Of a stretch of DNA of 64,000 bases, positions 24,471 through 37,000 are shown one piece after another (position 1 is the first letter of the stretch; every line of letters starts with the position of its first letter). A program made the position numbers and the translations under genes. Source of the stretch: Trogon surrucura (Eukaryota > Chordata > Aves > Trogoniformes > Trogonidae); the NCBI GenBank assembly GCA_020746105.1, contig CM036627.1, positions 620,001 through 684,000 on the forward strand, written 5' to 3'. The notes under the pieces were generated by a model that was not told the DNA's origin, ran no database searches, and worked only from the letters and a program-made list of their open reading frames with translations.

Positions 24471-27469
24471 ACCATGATCTCACCTTTCAAAACTTCTTTC
24501 TCTCTCATAAATGAGTGTACATTAAGCCAGGCAGAGGAATTCCTGTTCCCTAACTTGACCAAAAGTCCTGCTTATCAGACTCCCAAAATTCTCTCTCATT
24601 CTGTGGCCTGATGAATGCTCGGTTATTTTTACAAAGCAGTGACCAGCACTGCCATCAAAGTTTTGAAACACCTGAGAGCACCTCCATGCTTTACAATCTG
24701 TTTATTATTGAGAAAAGGCATTTAAGTAGTCACAATATAAGTTTCAATTCACCACGCAGTTGGAAACATAAAACTTTTTATCAGTTCGAGGTTTTTTGTT
24801 TTGTGTGTTTTTTACATTGTTAATTAATATCAAATGAAAGAGAGTGGCAGGAACATGGAATAGTTCAGTAAGTCCTGATGCTTCTGAAGAACTTTAGAAG
24901 GCCCTTGCTGAAAGACTTTCTAATTTTTCAATTTTAAACAAAGAATTATCTCTGAAACCAGAGCTGTATTTACCATCTATTTGGGCCCATCTAGATCCAC
25001 CTCAGAAGGCTCTGCTCTGAATGAGAACTGCTTTCACCAACAGCTGAAGTTGTCTGATACACGAAGAACGTAGTGCTGGGCTGGCAAAGCAGAAGGCGGT
25101 GGGAAACACGGACACAAAGCTGCTCCATTACCCCACCGAAGATGGTAAAGCTGGGCAGAGCCCTTCCAGTTAAGAGCCTCTGCTCCACACCGTTGCCAAG
25201 CACAAAGTAAGAAAGAAGGGACGAAGCAGGACTGAGTGAGAAGAGCTCACGCAGAAGGCTTCAAGGAATACTTATGTAGCTGAATTGCTAACAGTGACTC
25301 CTGTGTTTTGGGTAAGGTTTTCTGGTTTGGTTTTGATTGCCTGCATTTGGGTTAAGATTTGTAAACTAGGAGTCTTGAGAAAGGCCAATCTGCCAGGCAC
25401 ACCTGATACGAGAGGTCAGAAGCCATAGCAGTAGCATCAGGGCCGCTTATTTGGATAATTGGCAGGTTACACATTTTCTAATGGGGCCTCTCGGTGTCTC
25501 CTCTGTCTTAGGAGCTCACACTAATTTTCAGAGCTGTAGAGGTTCTAATAAGCATGTACATGCAGAATAAACATTTTTTTGGTTGCTTTTCATTTTACCT
25601 CTGGTCTGTCTCAGAAGTCTGGGAGCATAAAAACTAAAAGAAGATTAAAATAGAATATTCTGGACACAATTCACATCAAGACGGAATGAAGTATCTGGGA
25701 ATTACCAACCAAGGCCTATTCTTGGGAATTCAGTATGCCAGCCCATCTCTCGGGCATGCTCAGACAAAATTTCTATAACCAAAAACATTCCCAGTATTTA
25801 TCTAAAGAGAACATCCAGATGCTACCAGAGACTGAGGCTCATATCACTTGTTTCTGCACAAGTGCACTAACAAACTGGATGACTTTACAAATTACACTGC
25901 ATTCCCACATAGTGAAACGACGTCAGGAAAGCTCAAAATTCAGAATACATACATTGAAATGTGTGATGTTTTGTTCAGCTGGTAGCAGGTAATTTCACAG
26001 ATGTTTAGCTTTTTTCTTTTTCTCAAAATCAGTATCTGGGAAAATGTGAATTAACAAGCATCTGTACAGTGGCAGGATGACCATGCAGTGATTTCAAAAT
26101 CATGCTCTCATTACTGCTAAAAATATAGTTTGTTATTCCAAGAAGGGATGTAACACCTCTGTAATTAGGGACTGCTCTGGCCTCAGGGGAATCCTAATAA
26201 AGCAAATTTCATACATTGATGTGCTTCCCATTGCTTCATTTCTTTGTTCTATCACCCTGTTGTTAATAACACCCTGCAGCAAAAAATGTTCATGAAGCCA
26301 AGAGCTGTCCAGATAAGAGAAAAGGTCATGATCCCCCTAGTGCGCGTTCATCAGTGAATGGACACCAATCTGAAAATAAGAGGATGCCTGTCAATATGGA
26401 ATGGAAGGCAGCAGCATAACATCAAATTAAAGCCAACAAATGCTCATACAGTTGTACTGGGCTCCAACCTTAACCAAAAATCAATAGTCAACAAAGTATT
26501 ACAATATGAAGTGACTGAATCGCTGGGGAAGGAGGTAACAGAGTGAAGAAGTGCATGGAAGCTTTGCAAACATTATTATACTTATATATACACACATGCA
26601 CAGATGACAGAGAAGATGATGCTCTGGTACCTCTAAACTTCAGCAGGAAGCAGTGCCTTAGCTACCTGCGGTGGGAAATACCGCACAAGACTCCAGCCAT
26701 ACCAGTATTGTTACTCGAGGTTGCAGCAGGTACACCCCTCCTCTTACACAAGGTCCTGAAAGCAATAAACCATATTACACGCGGCCTTCATGTCTGATCA
26801 CAGCCCCAAACGCTGAGGCTGACTGCTGAACATAATTCATATGTATTTTATAGCTATTCCTTTGAATAATCACAGTAGCAGTAAAAATTTCACAGGACAA
26901 GCAATGCCAGATGGCATTTTGTGAAGTAGGGATTTTTGCCAAGGAAGGGGCACAATGAAAATACTGGTTTGCCTTTGATCTTTTTTGACAGGGAATATTT
27001 GCGGGGTAAAACACCACGCGATTACAGATATTACATCACCTGCATTCCGAAGAGTTTGCCTTAAAAACCTCTACATTTATCAGCAAATTTGTGAACAACT
27101 GTAAAAAAATTGTAAATTTCTATCCCCAAGTTTAACTTTAGCTAAGGAAGTTTGTGACTCCTTTTTAGGCCGATGATAGCTTACTCCAAACCCACTCCCA
27201 AGCAGTTAAAAACTCCCCAAAACATCAGTGCAATTTGGTTCAGGACCCAGATGCACGGGGGATCGCTCCATCCCTAACTACAGACAAAAACTGCAATTAA
27301 AAAGTCTGTATTTTTCCCCATAATTTTCAAAGAGGAAGAATTCCAAACAATGAAACGGCTGAAAAAATTAAAACCATGCAACTATTCATATGGCTTGTCT
27401 GATAACTGGTTTTTCTCTGATCAGCTCAGACGGCAAAAAGAACCAGGGAATTTCCTACTTGCACATTTT
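24471..27469. other. Noncoding stretch
   Basis: Unique AT-rich DNA with no recognised element. The 26100-26280 part has few homopolymers and looks like possible conserved noncoding sequence, but I see no decisive motif. Open frames are at most about 85 codons. Confidence 0.45.
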
Positions 27470-27790
27470 TTTGCGGCGAAACAATTTAAGCAGTGAGACG
27501 GCCCTCTGGTTTGGTGCTCTTCATTTTGCCCCACTGAAAGTACAAGATTAATTTTGCTGCCTGAAGGCCTCCCTGCGCATAATTAGGCCTGATGTTGGAA
27601 AATGACCTTAATTTTTATCCATCAGTTTTGTACCCAGAGTACGTACTGTAACCCTCAGACATTTGATGACCAAATTAAACATGCAAAATAATAGAGCTGG
27701 ACATCTAAGCATTATTAAATTAATCATCCCTCATTTGAATCTGTAAATCTGTACAAATAATTAATTTTAAAGTTTGCCACCACTTCTGAA
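27470..27790. promoter_or_regulatory. Candidate conserved noncoding element
   Basis: A low-repeat stretch with TAATTA at 27580-27585, ATTAAATTAATCAT near 27714 and TAATTAATTTTA near 27758, plus CAATTTAAG near 27482. Open frames are short. The density of homeodomain-type cores suggests a developmental enhancer. Inference from composition only. Confidence 0.3.
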
Positions 27791-28539
27791 GATAAAATGC
27801 ATCAACAAGTTCAGAGACTGCTTTTGGGCTCTTCTAAAAATCACTTACAAAAGAAGCATGGAGCCTTAAGGTTGCTTTGGCTTTTTCAGGACGAGTTGCT
27901 GAAAAATCACCTGAAAGCATTAAGATAGGTTCCAGCTGTTCTTGGCACTGCACAAACCATGCAATGATCACCCAGACAATATTATGAACTAATAAGACGT
28001 AGGCAAATAAACAACAGGAAAAAGGAAGAATGCAAGAGAGCCATCCTAAAAAGGGGAGACTGGGTACAGAGCAGGTCAAATTTACTGAGCTGTATCGTTA
28101 CAATTGTTTCTTTTTCTCCCCTTGAAAAATGCTTTGTATTAGGTATTTTATTGAGGCAAAATTAAGACTTCACGTTTACTCATCTGCTCAATTGCAAGAT
28201 GGAATGAAGAAAATAGAAGTCAGTCTTATTTCCAGACCGGCAAGTGAACCTGTGCTTGGATATGAACTTTGTTATCTGACCTCCACACTTGCTCACTGTG
28301 TTGTGTGAGAACGATCTTGTAGCCTTTTCTTATTACCCAAGCCATAAATTCACTGGACAATTGTGGTCGGCAGCCTACAGTGCAGTGTCAGTTCCAGTAA
28401 CTCAGGGACTCTCATCAACCAATTTTTTGTTTGGTTTGTTTCTTGCAGGAACCTTGGGTTCCTTCTAATTTTCAGAGCAAGATCTACCTGGAGCATATGG
28501 TGTCTCAATGGCTGCATCATAAGCAAATCTTCAGGTTTA
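27791..28539. other. Noncoding stretch
   Basis: No recognisable gene or repeat. The minus-strand frame 27834-28079 (81 codons) is rich in hydrophobic residues but has no family motif. Confidence 0.45.
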
Positions 28540-28680
28540 TTACCCTGTTAATTAAGGTCACTGCCCACTAATAATTTAGCCAATAATAGGATATTTTTTA
28601 ATCAGCCAGTCATTGCATTTATTATTTCCTTTGGCTGAAACTGTAATAAACACTACGGAATACTTTAATTTATGATATTT
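28540..28680. promoter_or_regulatory. Candidate conserved noncoding element
   Basis: TTAATTAA at 28548-28555, followed by AATAATTTAGCCAATAATAGG and TTTAATCAGCC within about 70 bases. It sits less than 800 bases from the 27470-27790 candidate, so the two may belong to one regulatory cluster. No conservation measured. Confidence 0.25.
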
Positions 28681-29730
28681 CTAACACTCATAAAAGCATT
28701 TAACCTGGCTCTAAATTTTCTTTAATGGTAGCTTTCATTTCTACTATTTCGAATCTTTTAAGACTCTATAATACATGCTCTGAAAGGTGGACTTCACTGT
28801 CATTTAGTGCATTAGCCTTGATATCCAAACCCACTGCTGAACAAACGTGTGTTTCATTCTCTTGCTAAGGAGGACGACAGCAGAGAACTATCCTGTTCCT
28901 AGATGCGATTACTAGAGCCTGTGACACTGTATTAGGGGAGGATACACATTGTCTGCAGAGGAGGCTGTAGAGCAAATAAACCTTTCTGAAATTCTGTAGA
29001 TCACTAGTCCAGGAAAGAGAGCTGGTTCGCAACTGTATGGGAATGATCCAGAGGCCTGGCTTTGCTCCTGGTGTCCAGTCACCCGGAGCTGGCGGTGACA
29101 TTTGTGAGGCTGATTATAGAGTGTACGATCCTCAAGAACCTCTGGGAAGGATCTTGGAGTCTTCTCAACTGAGAGATGATTGGTGAAAGTGGAGGAGGAG
29201 CTGGTAGTAATGTGCTACGTTAGTGAAGGGTGTTGCAGCAGATGCTTAGAAGGGAGCAGAGGTGGTTGCACTTTTCAAAAGTAGTATATCCCTAAAGAAT
29301 TGACATGTTTCAGAGAAATAAATAAGTTTCCTTGAGTATAACAACTCAGCAATGACGTGTGCAGGGTGCAATGCTAGCAGCTCATCCCGACAAGAAGAGA
29401 TAGGCAGAAAAACAGAGTAATGTTCCTTTCATGAGGGTGGAGTATTAACCATGAAGATGTTTTTCCACACCAGCAGGACTGAATGCATTAGGATTAGAAG
29501 CAGAGATGGGAAAGAAAATCCTGAGAGGTAAGGAGCTTGTCAGCATGATATTGATGTCACAAGTCATGCTGATGCCCAGGTAGTAATAGTGCTATTTTTC
29601 TGTAGCTGTTATTTGTATTAAAGTAGCTGAGATTAGGATCTCTTTGTGTTAAGCCTTTAAGCAAGGGAAAGTCTAACCCCCAAAGAGAATGCAGTCATCA
29701 ATAATAAGACAAGCAAAAGCTGGGAACAAG
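28681..29730. other. Noncoding stretch
   Basis: Unique DNA. The minus-strand frame 28865-29101 (78 codons) has no motif. Nothing else is seen before the MIR-like relic. Confidence 0.45.
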
Positions 29731-29875
29731 GCACCATTATTATTCCCATTTTACAGCTGGAGAACTGAGACAGAGATTGAATGACTTGTCACAAAAGAAG
29801 AGAAGAGAGTATTTGGCAGAGTTGTGACGTGGAGACATATCTTCTGGTTCTACAGCTCCTGATTCAACCACAGGG
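29731..29875 (-). mobile_element. MIR-like CORE-SINE relic
   Basis: On the minus strand the segment follows the MIR consensus as I remember it. The order is an AACTCTGCCA word (consensus GGCTCTGCCA), TTGTGACAAGTCATT (consensus GGGCAAGTCACTT), CAATCTCTGTCTCAGTT (consensus AACCTCTCTGAGCCTCAGTT), then a word matching GTAAAATGGGGATAATAATAG with one change. The match is best at 29731-29800 and weaker toward 29875. The tRNA head and the L2-like tail are not seen, so this is an internal fragment. MIR elements spread in early amniotes, which makes it one of the oldest recognisable pieces here. MIR insertions in birds are scarce and usually decayed, and retention of the core may be by chance or by co-option. 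Confidence 0.7.
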
Positions 29876-30637
29876 ATCAGCCTTCCTCTCTATTGCCATA
29901 TAAACAGGAATATTAGGTAAATAACATAATACTCACCTAAAAAATCACTTAACAAATACTAATTGAGCCTAACGATGACTTTGGAAGAGCAGTGAGTATC
30001 CTCTTAAGTGTTCTCATGATCTAAACTGGCAGGATGACCTTCCCTTGTCCCAGTAATGCACATTATATCAAGGACGCCAAATGGTCATCCTGGCGTTGAA
30101 AGCACCATCCTAATTCACAGTCAGGATGTAGGGAGGGAAAAAGAGAAAGAAAGCACGACATACGAATGGATGTCTGTGAAACTGTTAAGTACTCTGTCAC
30201 TTTTACTGGATTAAGAGGCTGCTCACAGAGTGTAGTCGCAATATATATCTTGACTCGGATTCCTGCCAGCAACAGAGAAAAGCTGCAAAAGACTGCCGAA
30301 AACAGCAGCTGCAGCAGGACAAGGATGACAAAGCACAGAGACCCTTTAGAGCTGTGGGTCTTGTAGCCCTTGATACCTCAAGGCCAGAGGCCCCTGCTGT
30401 GCCCACAGCAATGGGGAGTGCCACAAGGCTGCATGTTAGCAGGGGCTGTAAATTCAACCTCAGCTGTCCAAGGCAGATGCTCTGATCGCATCTCAAGCAG
30501 ATTTTTGTTCCCTAGGTTGGAGTAGGTTCTTCTTATAACTTAAACTACGCCTTTATTTATGGTTTTGTCTCAGCAATGCAGGGCTAATGTCCTGTATGAG
30601 GAAAAGCGATATTTCCCTTATTAGCACAGTCTTTTAA
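29876..30637. other. Noncoding stretch between MIR-like relic and SINE
   Basis: Unique DNA. Overlapping open frames on both strands (30166-30496, up to 97 codons) have no motif. Confidence 0.45.
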
Positions 30638-30824
30638 TCATAGAATCATAGAATGGCCTGGGCTGGAAGGGACCTCAGAGATCATTTTAATCCAACCTCC
30701 CTGTTGTGAGCAGGGACGCCACCTCTCTACTAGGTCAGGCAACACACATGAGAACCGAACGGGAATCAAACCCGTGACCTTGGTGTTTCAAGCACCACGC
30801 TCAACCCACTGAGCTAAACCGGCC
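30638..30824 (-). mobile_element. tRNA-derived SINE with CR1-type tail (TguSINE1-like)
   Basis: Non-autonomous retrotransposon read on the minus strand. The head (30824-30752) is a tRNA-Ile-like sequence: it starts GGCCGGT, has A box TAGCTCAGTGG (30816-30806), a TGGTG/CACCA anticodon stem and B box GGTTTGATTCC (30772-30762). It differs from the usual GGTTCGATTCC by one CpG-decay change. The loop reads CTTGAAA where the anticodon would be, so it is not a working tRNA. The body then changes to the 3' end of a CR1 LINE (30751-30638): GAGGTTGGATTAAAATGATC, GGTCCCTTCCAGCCC, and the terminal ATTCTATGATTCTATGA. Such a tail lets CR1 reverse transcriptase copy the RNA. No long target duplication is seen, as usual for CR1. 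The architecture matches TguSINE1 described from zebra finch; the exact family name is from memory. Confidence 0.82.
30752..30824 (-). promoter_or_regulatory. Internal RNA polymerase III promoter (A and B boxes) of the SINE
   Basis: A box at 30806-30816 and B box at 30762-30772, about 34 bases apart, as in a tRNA gene. In an active SINE these recruit TFIIIC. The B box has lost its CpG, so activity is doubtful. Confidence 0.7.
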
Positions 30825-33800
30825 CTCATGTACAGTTCCGTCTGTGGCAGCAACCAACACCATGGGGCTGTATTAAGTCCGCCTCCTAACTTAACACATC
30901 AGAGCAGATCGTTGAAAAGATACTTCTCAGCTTGCCACAGGCATCAACGTGCTGCAGATTGGAGGCAAAAATCTAGATGAAACTCCAATGGCTTTGTTTC
31001 TCCTTTCAAATGGTCAATTCGACAGGACAGAGAAGACAACATTGCACACGCTCATCCTAGTATCACGCTAGCAGTGGCTTATGTTGCTAAAAAGCATCTT
31101 GTAGCAACAGACAAGGTAGTGGCTGCAGGGATTGAGGGGAAACTTGTCTCACTCTGGATCTGATGACTTGGGGGCTTTCTTGCTTCCATCCTTTTCCAGC
31201 TGGAGGGGAGGTGCTCTGTCCTGTGAGGTAAGATTCCCCATCTAAGGAGATGCTAAAAAGTTTTTTTTTTTTCTTTCTATGCTCACCTTATATTTGTCAA
31301 ACAGAGCCCCAGGACAAGGATAGACTAAGTGGGAAGAAACGGCGCTACGTAACACACTGTTACCCCTGAAGAATAGAGCAGATGGAGATTAATCTAGAAA
31401 CTGTTTATTTCTCCAAACACTATATAGTAACCCCTCCAGACTCCAGAGTTATTCCAGGAGCCTCATAGCCCTCAGAGCACTGTGGGGACAACAGCAGGCT
31501 CTGGAGTAGCAGACCACAGGGAACCACGGGCACACTTTGCACAGGAGCTCTGCTCCGGGTCATTGTGCAGTGACCTGAAGATCCACAGCAGCAAGACTTT
31601 CCATGGGCTGATAGCGGCAAGTCTCTGAAATCAGAGCTGCCAAAATACTGTTATTCAGCAGCTGGGTTGCCAAGTACCATGAGGGTGACACCAATACAGC
31701 ACCTAGGGAACGCTGGAAGCTGCTATGAACTGAAGGCCCTTTCGCACACATAAACAAGATAAACATGTATAGAAATGGCCCATGTAGAACGTGCCATAAC
31801 AGGTCAATAATGCTAATCACAATAAAGTGGTTAAATAAAACTTAAAAAATAGAAGGTTCTATAGTTACACAAGAGGCTCCACAACTCTGAGAAAAAAACT
31901 TAATGACAATATCAAATAAGCAACTGAGAACACTTTCCAACAAAGACAGTATTTATAATTCTGCCCACAAGAGAAAAATTGAATGTTTGTTTTCTGTTTC
32001 AAAACAGATTGTTATTTCTGGAGCTGCTAAATGCACAGGAAAAAATTCAGTGAAATTTGATATTATAACAGATTTCTGATCTCTTAAAAAACTGATTCTG
32101 TTTGACAAGTACTACAGGGAGACACAGCCCTAATTACCCAAACTATATGCTGTACGAAGAGTTATCGCACACTGCCTCTTACATGTGTTACTCAGACCTA
32201 GACTGTCACCATCTGTGAGTTGTGAAGACAGCAAGAACTCATTTCATAATTAGTATTGGTGGAAAGCGCTGTACCACATAAGCACAGTGTTCTACATAAT
32301 GACAATGTAGCTCGATAACGAGCTTAGCATGTTTAAGTATAATTGGTCGGAGAAATCAATCACCTTCTCTTCTGTAATTGTTGTGCATGCGAGTGAGAAA
32401 TGGGACCGAAGTGGACAGAGCTCTGCCAGGCTGCTCCTTTTGCTGCAGGTTCATATTTTGATGCAAGTACTAAGGAATGTACTCAGAAATCAGGTAAGGA
32501 TGGTAAGTAAGAATGCTTCTTCACCTGTTTCTGGGCAGACCATAAACAGTAATTGCAGCGAAAGGCGATTTCTCCCATCATGCTTTGTGCTCTATTGAGT
32601 TCATTCAAGATGTAATTGGAAAACAAATACAGCAACACCATCATCAGGACAGACACAAGTGCTTGTCTTGGGAACGAGCTGTTGTATAATGTGATAGGTC
32701 TTATTTCCACTGACACTCTTTATTCTTATCTAATAAAATACGCTGCTACAGCCTTTGTAACCCTATAGTAATAATTAAACCTCATGCATATATATTGGTG
32801 TTCCATACAGATTCAAAGGGGCATTTTAATAACTATTAAATGCTAAGAATTGGCCTATGTCTGGAAAATAGAATCTAGTTCATCACCAAATTAGTTTGTT
32901 CGTATAACATTCTCCTCCCCTCACACACAGAGCACATAAGTTGTAAATATCAGCTAATAAAAGAGGATCTTAGTAAATAGAAATGTTTCTGCTAGAAATA
33001 GCGCCTGGCATTACATAGTTACACTTATTTTAACCTTTCTATTTATACACATTTTCATTGTACTCCGTGTAGTATCAGAGTGATTTGAAAGATTAAATAT
33101 GCACCAATACATTTACTATGAAGCCTGTAACCTATACAAAGAAAATAGAGAAGCAGCAATTACCGGTGAGAAATGCCACACTTGTTAAAAATACCGGTCA
33201 AAGCTTAAGCCAAATTTGACGAGATTGCACATTTGATATGACTCATTTGTTCAATGGTTTTAGTCCTAACAGGTACATGGCTGAACCTGAAAGAATAATT
33301 TCAAACCAAAGATATAGCTATTAGCTGCTGGACACCACAAAAGTTGTACCAGAATAGTATTGTAAAGTCAAACCAAAAATATTTCGAGAGACACAGTGAT
33401 GCTGCCAATGACTGCAGCCAAGAAGCTTTTTATCTGCATGAGATGGAGTACGATTTTAGACTTGAAAGCATTTCTTGGCACCTGTTTTTTTTTTTTAATT
33501 TATTTTTTTAAGGCTACAAGCCTATAGGCACAGTGTGTAATATGCAGCTGCACAGGATTCCATTGCAATGTAGCACTATTCATAACCACCTCTCTGATAC
33601 GATGGTGCTGTTAATTATCACACCCAGTAGCTAACATGAGGCCACAGAGATGCTTCATGTAGATATGTTTAAAGCAGGGTGGCTTTAAATGAATAAACCA
33701 TATTCAATGCAGACACTGCTAACAATGCATCCCTCTTACAAATGTTCATGTTGCAAAGTCTCCTGCCCTACAGCCCCCCCACCCCATCTTAATATTTACT

Positions 33801-33894
33801 ACAGGAAGTGCAAACATACAGAACTTGTCAAGTAGCATTTAGCCCTGCTTACGCTACCACAATTATTTGGTTACCTTCTCTTGTCTGCTTCCTG
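30825..33894. other. Noncoding stretch with one small exon candidate
   Basis: Unique AT-rich DNA with a T-run near 31262 and another at 33485-33496. A pyrimidine-rich acceptor and a GAG|GTAAGA donor also bracket 31200-31227 (28 bases). The stronger pair is at 32449-32493 (own entry). No recognisable protein. Confidence 0.45.
32449..32493 (+). other. Candidate 45-bp exon between strong splice sites
   Basis: The tract ctgctccttttgctgcag ends at 32448 and CAG|GTAAGG begins its donor at 32494, with a second GTAAGT a few bases later. The 45 bases are a multiple of three and open in two frames, encoding VHILMQVLRNVLRNQ in phase 0. Phase-neutral microexons of this size occur in vertebrate genes, but no partner exon is recognised, so this could be chance or a noncoding transcript. 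Confidence 0.22.
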
Positions 33895-34030
33895 TCTGCT
33901 AAGTGTGATGCTTTTTTTTTTCTGCCTAATATCCTGTGAAGGTGCCAATTACCCTGCTGCTTATCAGCTGAAAACTATGCTTTGTGCAAAGGGAGCATCA
34001 ATTATTTGTGAGCAGAGAGCAAAGCCTGTT
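33895..34030. promoter_or_regulatory. Candidate conserved noncoding element
   Basis: Low-repeat segment with CCAATTACC, CTGCTTATCAGCTGA and CATCAATTATTTG words. By eye it is a mix of homeodomain, GATA-like (TTATC) and E-box (CAGCTG) cores. Inferred from composition alone. Confidence 0.25.
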
Positions 34031-37000
34031 TGAACCATAATGATAGGATGCTGGGGCTTCCAGCAAGTAGAACATATCAAAAGGTAACATAAATCTAATA
34101 AAGTGTAGGTCATAAGGGATCATCTCAGAAGTCCACGCTTCAATCTTTAATTGTTAAAATTATGTTAGCTTTGCAGAAGGCAAGTCTGGGAGTATACGTG
34201 AGTTTACTATAGCTTAATGATGGAATAAAATCACAGCAGAAAAAACCCTTTTCTTCAAGCAACATTGTCTTTAAGACGCATCATTTCTTCCACTCAATTC
34301 CTTCGAACTGTTAGGCTTTCTACTTCGGTGCTGCTGTTTATGCCTCGATTCTACACAGATAACCACTCTGCAGCAAACCCTCCTCGGTCTCAGCCAGACA
34401 TAAACATGCTGCAAACCTGTAATCCTCTGCAGATTGCAGAGAGAGGCTGTAAAATGATTTTGTGGGGACACCGGTCTCTTTATTTGGTATCAACATTGCC
34501 TTTACAAGCTTCCCCCCCTCTTTCAATTTCAGGCAAGCTTTTGTACATGGGGGGGATATGGGACAGAAAGATTAGGTTATTCCTTGAACTACCGCTGTAA
34601 GGTCAACTCTTTATGTGCTTTTGAAACACAATTTGAAGGGCTTGTCCCTACTTTTTCCTCGAGGATTGTGATTCACAAGGGTTACTACAAGAGACCATTA
34701 TCTTATCGTAACACCTGCTCCAAGCGGTGGGACTGCAGGGTAGCTCCTGCAAACCAGTTTCTTTTCTATTACAAAACTGCTTACCTGCCGACTGTCACAG
34801 TATCATTCAAAAGATGTAGAAGCGTATCCCAACCATTTACAGGATTATTGTGCTCTTCCTTCACTCCCAGCCCGACTTGGGTTAGAAATCAGGAGACCGT
34901 GCTTCTGCAGAAGATCTAACTACTCAGAATTGCGGCACGTAAGGAGTAAATATCACACTGTTTTCTATACCTACAGTGGCATGGGAGTCTTATTTTGGAT
35001 TATTACCTTGTTACTAGTAGAGCAGCAACGCTGCTGCCTTGAAAACTGTTGAAACAAACTACTCAGTGCAGAGTACTACTTTTAGGCCACTGAGCCTTAG
35101 GCAAAAGGCTTCCAAATTACTAAAATATTTCTGCTTCCTGATGAGCACACAGAATATTACATTGGTACTGTAAGAGGAAAATGGTGTCACAGTCTCAAAG
35201 CACTCATGTGAAACACTACAGTATTAACAAAACACACATGCACACACATATAATGGGGAGCCTCTGGTGGTGGCCATCATCTGGCGTAGCTGTCATGCCA
35301 CGCTCAGAGGCATGGAGATGTTTAAAGAAGCCAGGACAGCAGATGCAACACAAACAGAGTGATGAAGAAAGAAGCAGAATGAGGCAGCTGACGAGTGGCA
35401 CCTTTTTCTGCCTCATCTCTGCATATCTCAGACCAGCCTACAACGTTCCGTGAGCAGTTATTACACCTACAGGTCTGCTCAGGGATCTAAAGAAATTCAG
35501 TGCTGCAGCTTTCTTCCCAGCAACTGCAGGGTACTCTGGCTTCCAGAAAATGCACCCCACACACCAGTCTGTAACCCTGTGCCCTTCGCAGCTAAGAGCA
35601 CACAGGCCCTCTTTTCGCTAGAACGTACTGGTGCTGACACCCATTAATCACTGATGTTCTTCAAAGGAACTGATGGAACAGTCTCCTCCTTCTATTACTT
35701 GTTTCAGCGAGTACCCACCGTTCTCCATGTGCAGTGGTTACGTGCGAGAGGGGCACACGCTTCCCTGTCAGAGCACAGTGACCTCCTGTCATTTGCCCAA
35801 TGTAGTCAAATATTCCCCTGCTCTGGCACAGCATGCGGAACAAAGCCATTGTCGCTATTGTCATGACTTCATGTCTACTACTCTACTTTGCCTTAGGAGG
35901 AATTTACCAGGACATGGGATTAGCTCCTGCTGAGGTTCTCATGTCACAGCTTGTAACTTGAGAAAATGGTCCCTAAAGTCAAAGCACAACCTGTGCTATA
36001 AACCCATGCAGGAGAGTCAAATGTGTTGCTCTAGCCTTCTGCACTTGCTCCTCACAGTGTAAAACTCTTGTGTGGCCCCAGAGACCCTCAGCTCTCATTT
36101 TGTGAGGGATTTGAGTCCCGAGCAGAGCCAGGCTGACAAGCTTCACAGCGTATGATGCTACTTCCTAGAAGAAAGCATCTATAAATCCACAGATTCTTTC
36201 TGTTGCCAGGCAGATAAAAGATGGGAGGAATTGCATTTCTCTGAGCCACAACCCTCTCTCTCATGTGCCCTGGGGATAGGTCAGGTCCTTGGTTTGCAGC
36301 CTGGCTGGGATGGGGGGCTGCAAACTAATGACTTGTGCCACAAGGCAAACCACTCATAAGCTGTCAAAGCCAAGCTCTCCAAGGCTGCAGTACCAAAAAT
36401 GATATTCAAGCCATTTCTGAGCAGTACACAAATAGTCGGTGGACAGTCGACTGTTTCTGGCATTTGCACAGCTTGGCGCAGGCCCAGGACTCGCAGTTAT
36501 CGTTGCCACAAGTAGGGATAGCCAAGAAAGCTAGTTAATATAAATAATAAAGAAACAAATGAATATCAATAGTGAAAAAACACAATCTTATCAAAGCAAC
36601 AATTCTTCAACTTAGCGTTATTCAATTCACAGTTTCTGGGAAAGGATGGAAGATTAGACAGACCTTGCTATAACCATGAAAGTCAGTAAATTGAGTAAAA
36701 GGGGGACTTCTAAGATACAGGGAATCACAGTTATTAAATGCAAGCAGTTGTGTACAGAAACACACTTGGGTAGCCTGGTAAAGTTCAAAATACTACCTGA
36801 TTCATAGCGCAAAAACTTGAAAACAGAGCGCAGGAATTTGGACAGCCCCTCTGATCATGGAGTGCGTGGACTCTTGCACACCCCAAGTTGTGTCCCGTTA
36901 TGTCCAGTCTGATGTTCTTCTTGCTAGTGCTGCATATAGCTCTGCCTTTAACTAGAAAACAGGGAAGTAAAATCACACCATCTAGGGCCAACAAACCAGA

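Noticed and set aside
24161-24562. 133-codon minus-strand gene
   Set aside because: Starts at TTG, spans a GC-rich islet that lowers stop frequency, and shows no domain.
30752-30824. Functional tRNA-Ile gene on the minus strand
   Set aside because: The acceptor ends do not pair, the anticodon loop is not a clean Ile anticodon, the B box has lost its CpG and the sequence runs straight into a CR1 3' tail, so it is a SINE head.
35309-35340. CR1 3'-end fragment (ggagatgtttaaagaagcc)
   Set aside because: The resemblance to the CR1 ORF2 C-terminal region covers under 20 bases and is not supported by the sequence on either side.
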